From Deltaproteobacteria bacterium (GTDB lineage Bacteria; Desulfobacterota; Deferrimicrobia; Deferrimicrobiales; Deferrimicrobiaceae), in the NCBI GenBank assembly GCA_003105225.1, contig PQAK01000165.1, positions 497 to 11,693 on the forward strand: a DNA stretch of 11,197 bases. Reading direction: 5' to 3'. Shown piece after piece: positions 7,055-11,197 of this stretch. Below the pieces are notes generated by a model. That model ran no database searches and was not told the DNA's origin. It saw only the letters and a program-made list of their open reading frames with translations. Numbering within the stretch: position 1 is the first letter of the stretch; every line of letters begins with the position of its first letter. The translations under genes were made by a program, and so were the position numbers.

Positions 7055-8012
7055 GAAAGATCCTCCTGAGATAGAAGCGCGTCTCCCGGTAGGCGACGGT
7101 TTCGAGGAAGAGCGCCGGGTCGCCGTCCGCCCTGCTCCACCACTTCGACACCGCCTTCTCTCCCGCATTGTAGGCGGCGATGGCCCGAAGGTAATCCCCC
7201 CCGAAATCCCGTATCAGGCGTGACAGGTAGGCCGCCCCGAGCGCGACATTGGTCTGGGGCTTGAGAAGATCCTTCCGCCGGGGCTTTCGGAGTTTTTCCT
7301 TCCGGGCGACTTCCGAGGCCGTGCGCGGCATGAGCTGCATCAGCCCCACCGCCCCCGCAGGCGACAGGGCGTTGTACTGGAACTGGGACTCCTGCCGGAT
7401 GACGGAATGCAGCACCAGGGGGTCCACTCCGGATTTTTTACGGTCGCAGTCTCCCAGGTAATCGGGAGCCAGCGGAAACTGCAGCCGGTCGATCAACTCC
7501 ACCGTGGCCGGATCGTTGGGAACGTTCGACGTTTCGCGGATGGCCCCCCGAAGGTCCCCCGCAAGGTATCGGATGAGTCCGGGCGCCCCGCCGTCGGGGA
7601 GGCCGATCGCCTTGCGGATCGCCACGCGGTCGATGCCGCCGGCTTCCAGGATGGCGTATTCCGGGATCCCCAGGCGGATCAGCCGGTCCTTCACAAACCG
7701 GCCGGCCCCTTTGCGGTCGTACGAGCCTGGCACAAAGTAGGCCGAGACGAGCAAAAAGAGGCCCATAAAGTAAGACTGGTTGACCGCGCAGAACCATCCG
7801 CCGAGCGCATTGACGATCTCGTCCTCCCGGCCCTCCTTGTAGGGAAAATCCCCGGTCCCGGCGTAGATGACCATCAGGTGGTGCAGGATCACCAGGATCG
7901 TCAAAAAGATGCGGATGTTGTCCACAAAGAACAGGCGGGCCCCGGCTGATGCTCGGGCCTCGGCGACGTTGGCTTGCGCTTTTTTCTCGATGCTGGCGGC
8001 TTGAGCGGACAT
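6783..8012 (-). CDS. Chimeric ORF: acyltransferase-3 N-terminus joined in frame to a lytic transglycosylase (SLT) catalytic half
   Basis: Residues 1-~117 are the start of a membrane acyltransferase-3 protein: DNIR (31-34), His44-His45 at the end of helix 1 (~35-51), and a second helix (~72-94). From ~118 the text becomes a soluble lytic transglycosylase: a helical lead-in, catalytic Glu208 in VIRQES, GAVGLMQLMP (220-229), AYNAG (280-284), then ETRFYLRRI (310-318). The family cleaves the MurNAc-GlcNAc bond of peptidoglycan, forming anhydro ends. Both parts are incomplete: acyltransferases of this type run ~380 residues, and Slt proteins usually carry a long helical N-terminal domain. With two helices after a cytoplasmic N-terminus, the SLT domain would face the cytoplasm, away from peptidoglycan. 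The start (AAGGAG six bases before ATG) belongs to the acyltransferase. The Pro/Gly-rich tail after ~335 overlaps nagZ. I regard this as two truncated genes, not a working fusion. Confidence 0.75.
   Translation of the reverse strand: MSAQAASIEKKAQANVAEARASAGARLFFVDNIRIFLTILVILHHLMVIYAGTGDFPYKEGREDEIVNALGGWFCAVNQSYFMGLFLLVSAYFVPGSYDRKGAGRFVKDRLIRLGIPEYAILEAGGIDRVAIRKAIGLPDGGAPGLIRYLAGDLRGAIRETSNVPNDPATVELIDRLQFPLAPDYLGDCDRKKSGVDPLVLHSVIRQESQFQYNALSPAGAVGLMQLMPRTASEVARKEKLRKPRRKDLLKPQTNVALGAAYLSRLIRDFGGDYLRAIAAYNAGEKAVSKWWSRADGDPALFLETVAYRETRFYLRRIFLNVLQYYMIYRPKMFARYFPIVPGEAAPALDVPSSPPTGETSAGRPGGTAPGGSGPSFDGTYSPLPDYFLPFPPIGPALPPLPPAPSPPG
7661..7690. other. Probable junction between two unrelated DNA segments
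   Basis: Within the minus-strand ORF the acyltransferase pattern ends at RLIRLGIP (residues 110-117, bases 7662-7685) and transglycosylase sequence starts with EYAILEAGG. Base composition, gene direction and gene style change here. The phrase LIRLGIP could belong to either family, so a short shared stretch (up to ~25 bases) may have guided the join. No transposon end, tRNA or target-site duplication is visible. Confidence 0.7.
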
Positions 8013-8018
8013 GGACTA

Positions 8019-8024
8019 CTCCTT
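8019..8024 (-). promoter_or_regulatory. Ribosome binding site of the broken second acyltransferase
   Basis: AAGGAG on the minus strand ends six bases before the ATG at 8012. It supports the start of the acyltransferase-3 fragment and shows that this 5' end is an ordinary gene start. Confidence 0.65.
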
Positions 8025-8078
8025 GTGAGAATCCTTTGCGTCCTTCGTATAGGGTGGCTGGTGAAATTCTAGCACGAA

Positions 8079-9239
8079 TCAGGCTTTTTCGCGCGCAGGC
8101 TGGGCTGGCTGAGTCGCGACCGGCGCCGCTCGCTTGAGCGGCTCCGCTCGCCTGAGCGGCTTCATCCCGAACAAGAAGCGCAGGATGTTGTTCCGTCGCA
8201 CCAGCTCGTACAGCCCCATGATGATGACAAAAGAGATGGAAGCGATGCTCAGCCACTTGAGCGGGTCCGGGATGGCCCACCGCACCACAAAGTAACCCAC
8301 GCTCAGCAGCACCGTCTGGTGCAAGATGTAGAACGGCAGCACGGCTTCGTTGGCATATTTCAGGAACGGCGTGTTGAAATTCAGGTGCTTCATCCCAAAG
8401 CCGAGAAAGGTCAAGACAAAGAACCAGGCGATCAAGTCCCGATGGGGGTCAGGGTTGCCCAAGATCAGGTTGACCGTCAAGGCAATGGCCCCCAATAGTG
8501 AAACCCAGCGCAGCCGCTGGATGCTCTGTTGCACCCTGTCGCTCGCCATGATCACAAAGCCGAACAGGAGGAAGGACAGGTACACACCCAGGTTCCAGTC
8601 GAACTTGTCAAACCCCAGCAAACTATTGCGGCCAATTGATTTCCAGGACAACAGGATGGCCAACGCCAGCACATACACTAACCCCGGCAGAGCGACCAGG
8701 TCCATCAGCTTGCCGAACGCGCGGGAGCCTATCTTGCTCTTCAGCAGCAGGAACAGTGGCAGCAGGACGATGCTGAACACGAACAACACCAGCAGGTACC
8801 AAAGGTGCATCCCGTGGAAGGCCAAATTGCCGCCCAAACCGTAGAGGCCCTCAAAATAGTGCGGCAGGAAATCGAAAAATGAGCCTCTGAACTGTCCGTG
8901 GGTGATTCTTTCCAGATACACCTGGAGCGCGGCGTGGGTAAAAACGCCCACCACCAGGGGCACCAGCAGGCGCAGCACCTTGTCCTTGATGAACTGGCCT
9001 GCCCCGCTTTTGCCCACGGCATAAAACAGGCTGGCGCCCGAGATGACAAAAACAAAAGGCATCATCCAGCTTGATGCGAATTCGATCCAGACCTCCACCG
9101 CAGAATACGTGGCGGGGTTCTTGATGTGCCAATCCCCCAGGTTAAAAAAACGGGTGGAGTGAAAAACAAAGACAAAAAGAATGGCCAAAACGCGCAGCCA
9201 GTCAATGTCGTATCTTCGGGTGATCGCTTTTGGTTCCAT
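8079..9239 (-). CDS. Acyltransferase-3 family integral membrane protein (MdoC/OpgC-like)
   Basis: A 386-residue membrane protein of the acyltransferase-3 superfamily, whose members move acetyl, succinyl or other acyl groups onto surface sugars, lipids or peptides. The N-terminus has the family pattern DWLRVLAIL (13-21) leading to His27 in FVFHSTRFF, the conserved helix-1 histidine. Then come WMMPFVFVISGASLF and FIKDKVLRLLVPLV, which resemble the glucan-modifying MdoC group. About ten hydrophobic segments follow, with FYILHQTVLL near the C-terminus also typical. It ends in a short basic, Ala/Pro-rich cytoplasmic tail. The ATG at 9239 is served by GAGGAG that forms the last two codons of the receiver gene, only five bases separating the genes. 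A second, truncated homologue follows 66 bases downstream, so a tandem pair existed. The acceptor molecule is unknown. Confidence 0.87.
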   Translation of the reverse strand: MEPKAITRRYDIDWLRVLAILFVFVFHSTRFFNLGDWHIKNPATYSAVEVWIEFASSWMMPFVFVISGASLFYAVGKSGAGQFIKDKVLRLLVPLVVGVFTHAALQVYLERITHGQFRGSFFDFLPHYFEGLYGLGGNLAFHGMHLWYLLVLFVFSIVLLPLFLLLKSKIGSRAFGKLMDLVALPGLVYVLALAILLSWKSIGRNSLLGFDKFDWNLGVYLSFLLFGFVIMASDRVQQSIQRLRWVSLLGAIALTVNLILGNPDPHRDLIAWFFVLTFLGFGMKHLNFNTPFLKYANEAVLPFYILHQTVLLSVGYFVVRWAIPDPLKWLSIASISFVIIMGLYELVRRNNILRFLFGMKPLRRAEPLKRAAPVATQPAQPAREKA

Positions 9240-9244
9240 TTCTG

Positions 9245-9625
9245 TTACTCCTCTTTTGCCATGGCTTGAATGAGAGACGTAATCGGCGCGCCTTTGACGA
9301 CGAAATCGTCCACACCGGCCTGGGCGGCCTTTTGCTGCACCGTTTCGTCGCCGTGAATCGTCAGCGCGATGACGCGGCAGTCAGGCGAGCAGGCTTTGAT
9401 TTGGCGGGTCGCTTCGCAACCGTCCATGACGGGCATCCCCAAGTCCATCAACACGACGTCGGGCCGGAGCGCCGCCGCCTGCGCAATGGCCTCTTGACCA
9501 TTTCCAGCCTCGCCCACGACCTCTATTTCCAGTCCGGCCGCCTGCCCGGCCAGCGGCAGAACGGTGCACAAGTCGCGCCGAACCTGGGCCATGTCGTCTA
9601 CGATCAACACACGAATGCTCGTCAT
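9245..9625 (-). CDS. Stand-alone response-regulator receiver domain protein
   Basis: A 126-residue single-domain receiver, phosphorylated on Asp by a histidine kinase. The motifs are complete: the acidic pair in VLIVDDM near the N-terminus, phospho-acceptor Asp in VVLMDLGMP with the following VMDG, the switch Thr in VIALTIH, and the conserved Lys in FVVKGAP. The wording resembles the receiver of NarL/LuxR-type regulators, but no helix-turn-helix follows. It stops after MAKEE and the acyltransferase begins five bases later. Output may therefore be by protein contact, or the gene is a NarL-type regulator that lost its DNA-binding half. ATG at 9625 is preferred because GAGG lies seven bases upstream; a GTG at 9643 would add six residues. 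No kinase gene is in the window. The gene sits 27 bases after the small acidic peptide gene. Confidence 0.88.
   Translation of the reverse strand: MTSIRVLIVDDMAQVRRDLCTVLPLAGQAAGLEIEVVGEAGNGQEAIAQAAALRPDVVLMDLGMPVMDGCEATRQIKACSPDCRVIALTIHGDETVQQKAAQAGVDDFVVKGAPITSLIQAMAKEE
9248..9253 (-). promoter_or_regulatory. Ribosome binding site embedded in the end of the receiver gene
   Basis: GAGGAG encodes the last two Glu codons of the receiver protein and lies eight bases before the ATG of the acyltransferase. This ties translation of the acyltransferase to that of the receiver gene. Confidence 0.7.
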
Positions 9626-9652
9626 GTTCGCGCCTCGCCGCACGCCGGCTTC

Positions 9653-9808
9653 CTACGAGAGGAACCAGGAACTGGCAAGATCGAAATCCGCCGGATCCAT
9701 CTCAGGGGTCTGAACCGCATCGAGTGCACTGGGGGCCGTCTCGGCAGCCAACTCTAGATCTGGATCGCCAATGTACTCTTCTTCCGTGAACGTCAGTTGC
9801 ATCTCCAT
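9653..9808 (-). CDS. Small acidic peptide, unknown function (possible precursor or regulatory peptide)
   Basis: A 51-residue ORF I do not recognise. It begins MEMQLTFTEEEYIGD and ends in SSWFLS. It has seven Glu and six Asp and no Lys, Arg, His or Cys, so it is extremely acidic. There is no signal peptide or membrane helix. The ORF could extend to an ATG at 9910 (85 residues), but the strong GAGGAGGG five bases before the ATG at 9808, and the quite different basic, Cys-containing composition of the extra part, favour the short form. It is the first gene of a minus-strand cassette, 27 bases before the receiver gene, which precedes the acyltransferases. A hydrophilic acidic leader with a short hydrophobic end resembles peptide precursors in general shape, but no modification enzyme of a known RiPP class is beside it. 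An acidic protein-binding partner of the receiver is equally possible. Confidence 0.6.
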   Translation of the reverse strand: MEMQLTFTEEEYIGDPDLELAAETAPSALDAVQTPEMDPADFDLASSWFLS

Positions 9809-9812
9809 CTTG

Positions 9813-9820
9813 CCCTCCTC
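9813..9820 (-). promoter_or_regulatory. Strong ribosome binding site deciding the short start of the acidic peptide
   Basis: GAGGAGGG on the minus strand lies four bases before ATG at 9808. It is among the best Shine-Dalgarno sequences in the right half of the window and is inside the longer alternative ORF, which argues that translation begins at 9808. Confidence 0.7.
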
Positions 9821-9940
9821 GCTTTTGCGCCCTAACAATACCCGATTTTGCCTCTGGACACATCTGGCGCAGGATTGAACTTGCCAGGCCATCCGGGTGG
9901 ATTCATCCAAGGACTTGGGTAGTATCAGTTTTCTACTGCC

Positions 9941-9969
9941 GTAGGTCTAGCGACCTACATCGCAGGTCG
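9941..9969. repeat. Overlapping hairpins upstream of the peptide/receiver cassette
   Basis: GTAGGTC (9941-9947) and GACCTAC (9952-9958) form a perfect 7-bp stem with a four-base loop. The right arm can instead pair through CGACCT (9951-9956) with AGGTCG (9964-9969), so the two stems exclude each other. Placed in the 233-base gap upstream of the acidic-peptide gene, the element could be a leader attenuator if transcribed, or a cluster of protein-binding half-sites (three copies of AGGTC or its complement). Neither role is shown. Confidence 0.5.
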
Positions 9970-9983
9970 TAGGGGGTAGTCAC

Positions 9984-10042
9984 ACCCTTGCGAAGGATTC
10001 AAGGAGACACGCGGCGAATGCCAATACAACCTTCGCAAGGGT
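9984..10042. repeat. Perfect 13-bp inverted repeat at the 3' end of the glycoside-hydrolase-like gene
   Basis: ACCCTTGCGAAGG (9984-9996) is repeated as its exact complement CCTTCGCAAGGGT (10030-10042) around a 33-base spacer. The right arm touches the stop codon of the minus-strand gene. Each arm is itself nearly palindromic (CCTT-GCG-AAGG), and the arm centres are about 44 bases apart. It may act as a transcription terminator, though no run of T follows on the minus strand and the loop is long, or as paired operator sites for the cassette downstream. Confidence 0.6.
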
Positions 10043-11197
10043 CACTTTTGACGCGGGCGGAGCACAAATGCGGCGATAAAGACGAGCAAGATGCCGCCGG
10101 CCACCAGGCCCGACCGGGCGTCAAACGCGGGCGAGCTGACGGCGGTATTCGGCGTGGGCGTCAGGCTCGGCGTGACTGAGGGCGTGACCGTCGGGGTTGC
10201 AGTTGCGGTTGGCGTCTGCGTCGGCAGCGGCGTGGGTGTCAACGTCGCAGTAGGCGTTAGAGTCGGCGTGCTGGTAGGCGTTGCGGTCGCCGTCGCCGCC
10301 AGCCGGGTCGGCAGCGTGACCGGGACACTGCCTGCTAGAGTCACCGGCTGGCCGGCTGTCAGACTGACCGCCTGGCTGGCCGATGGCGCCGCCCCACCTC
10401 CGCCCCGCTCGATAACCATGAGCGGCCATCCCCCGACAACGCACCCGCCATCCGCCGGTTGCGTGCAGATCGCCCCCGGCAGATTCAGCGTGTATTGCCC
10501 GCCCACTGCCCCCTGCGTCCACGTAGCCCCCGTCTGTGTATTCACGACCAGCGCGCTGCCTGCGCGCGCGCCCAACGTCACTCGCTGCGGCGATGGCACG
10601 CGCGACCAGAGCACGGTCGTCGTCTGCGTGCCGCGATCCACCGTCACCTGCGCCACCTCGTTGCGCCGGTCGAGCGTGGCCGAACGGAAACCGGACAGGT
10701 GTGACGCCGCAATCTGGAACGCCGCGAACGCCGGCCTGTGCGAGCCGTCCATCCGCACCAGGCCAAAAGGCTCCGGATTGGCCGCCTTGTCGCCGGGTGT
10801 ATCGGCCATCTTGTAGACGGCGATTCGCTCCGCGCCGCCGGCCAATCCCATCGCAAACGCCTGGACGATAAAGGCGGCTTGTTCTTCGAGTGTGATCTTG
10901 AACTGCGAGCCGGGCGCAAGCCAGGTCGGGTCGAGCGACGGCGCAGCGTTGGTCTCGACCAGCCATACAGGCTTGTCGAACCCGTACGCGCGCATCATCG
11001 TGTGGTGCCAGAGCGTCAGATCGTAGACGGTATCGGGGCGAAAGTATTGGTGCGACGTGACGACGTCAAAGTAATAGTTGTTCGCAGCCGCATTGGGGTC
11101 GTTGCGCAGCGCGTCGAGGAAACGCTGAAAGAACGGTGTGCGCTTGGCCTGCGCGTCCCACCAAAACGTGAACCCCGCCAGGTGGATCACCGCGTTC
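10042..11197 (-). CDS. Surface-anchored glycoside-hydrolase-like protein (clan A TIM-barrel style), 5' end beyond the window
   Basis: The C-terminal ~384 residues of a protein whose frame stays open to the right edge; the first GTG at 11190 is internal (read as Val). The visible catalytic-type part has WWD, then YFDVVTSHQY, and further on KPVWLVETNA. The Glu there sits where clan A glycosidases (GH5/GH39-like) carry their nucleophile. A stretch with AFAMGLAGGAERIAVYKM and RPAFAAFQ suits the last barrel strands. A beta-rich part follows, then a ~50-residue Thr/Pro linker (bases 10150-10293) and one membrane helix (about 10060-10110) ending in RPRQK. This suggests an exported enzyme held on the outer face of the membrane. 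Such TPT linkers plus a terminal anchor are common in Anaerolineae. The substrate cannot be inferred. The upstream acid/base Glu and any signal peptide would be outside the window. Confidence 0.72.
   Translation of the reverse strand, partial: NAVIHLAGFTFWWDAQAKRTPFFQRFLDALRNDPNAAANNYYFDVVTSHQYFRPDTVYDLTLWHHTMMRAYGFDKPVWLVETNAAPSLDPTWLAPGSQFKITLEEQAAFIVQAFAMGLAGGAERIAVYKMADTPGDKAANPEPFGLVRMDGSHRPAFAAFQIAASHLSGFRSATLDRRNEVAQVTVDRGTQTTTVLWSRVPSPQRVTLGARAGSALVVNTQTGATWTQGAVGGQYTLNLPGAICTQPADGGCVVGGWPLMVIERGGGGAAPSASQAVSLTAGQPVTLAGSVPVTLPTRLAATATATPTSTPTLTPTATLTPTPLPTQTPTATATPTVTPSVTPSLTPTPNTAVSSPAFDARSGLVAGGILLVFIAAFVLRPRQK
10150..10293 (-). repeat. Degenerate short tandem repeat encoding a Thr/Pro linker
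   Basis: About 144 bases of imperfect repeats encode alternating TPT/TAT/TPS units, a flexible and probably extended linker between the enzyme domain and the membrane anchor. The DNA is a drifting codon repeat within the coding frame, not a CRISPR array. Confidence 0.75.

Noticed and set aside
7600..8079. Insertion sequence or prophage edge as cause of the mixed ORF
   Set aside because: No transposase or integrase fragment, terminal inverted repeat, target duplication or tRNA gene is visible near the junction.
9809..9910. N-terminal extension of the acidic peptide to an ATG at 9910
   Set aside because: The extra 34 residues are basic with two Cys, unlike the rest, and a strong ribosome site sits directly before the internal ATG at 9808.
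10150..10293. Repeated short units as a possible CRISPR or minisatellite array
   Set aside because: The units are degenerate 6-18 base codon repeats in frame, encoding a Thr/Pro linker; there are no conserved repeats with unique spacers.

Overview
The window looks like two pieces of different bacterial DNA joined inside one reading frame. The left piece (about 1-7661) is very GC-rich and codes densely. Its genes (Tat-exported binding protein, MalFGK-type importer, NagZ, Slt-type transglycosylase, long LOG protein) suit a Gram-negative, perhaps deltaproteobacterial/Desulfobacterota-like or related uncultured lineage. The right piece (about 7690-11197) is visibly less GC-rich. It codes only on the minus strand and carries a Thr/Pro 'TPT' linker with a C-terminal membrane anchor plus tandem membrane acyltransferases, a style common in Chloroflexota (Anaerolineae). 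Both taxonomic calls are inference from style, not from a search.

Layout of the left piece: the 3' end of a DppC/OppC-type peptide permease (1-207, +); a convergent LOG-family nucleotide hydrolase-like gene (246-1301, -); then a five-gene sugar-importer unit on the plus strand. That unit is a Tat-signal substrate-binding protein (1468-2895), a strong hairpin terminator, a MalK/UgpC-type ATPase (3071-4099), two permeases (4096-5055 and 5065-5907) and a NagZ-like GH3 beta-N-acetylhexosaminidase (5909-7054). The last four are overlapping or nearly abutting, so probably translationally coupled. Convergent to nagZ, and overlapping its tail, is the catalytic half of a soluble lytic transglycosylase. 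NagZ and Slt both act on peptidoglycan, so the importer may carry amino-sugar or muropeptide-derived saccharides; this is a hypothesis.

The junction lies near 7661-7690. The minus-strand ORF 6783-8012 begins as the first ~117 residues of a membrane acyltransferase-3 protein and continues in frame as the C-terminal ~290 residues of the transglycosylase. Neither half is complete, and the predicted topology would leave the transglycosylase domain in the cytoplasm. The likeliest explanation is an assembly chimera at a short shared sequence; a real recombination scar is the alternative.

Layout of the right piece (transcribed leftwards): the C-terminal part of a surface-anchored glycoside-hydrolase-like protein (10042 to beyond the window end); a 233-base intergenic region full of inverted repeats; then a tight cassette of a 51-residue acidic peptide with no Lys or Arg, a stand-alone receiver-domain response regulator, an acyltransferase-3 membrane protein, and the second, broken acyltransferase. 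The peptide/receiver/acyltransferase cassette is the most open-ended biology here. No RNA genes, CRISPR array, insertion sequence or replication origin was seen.
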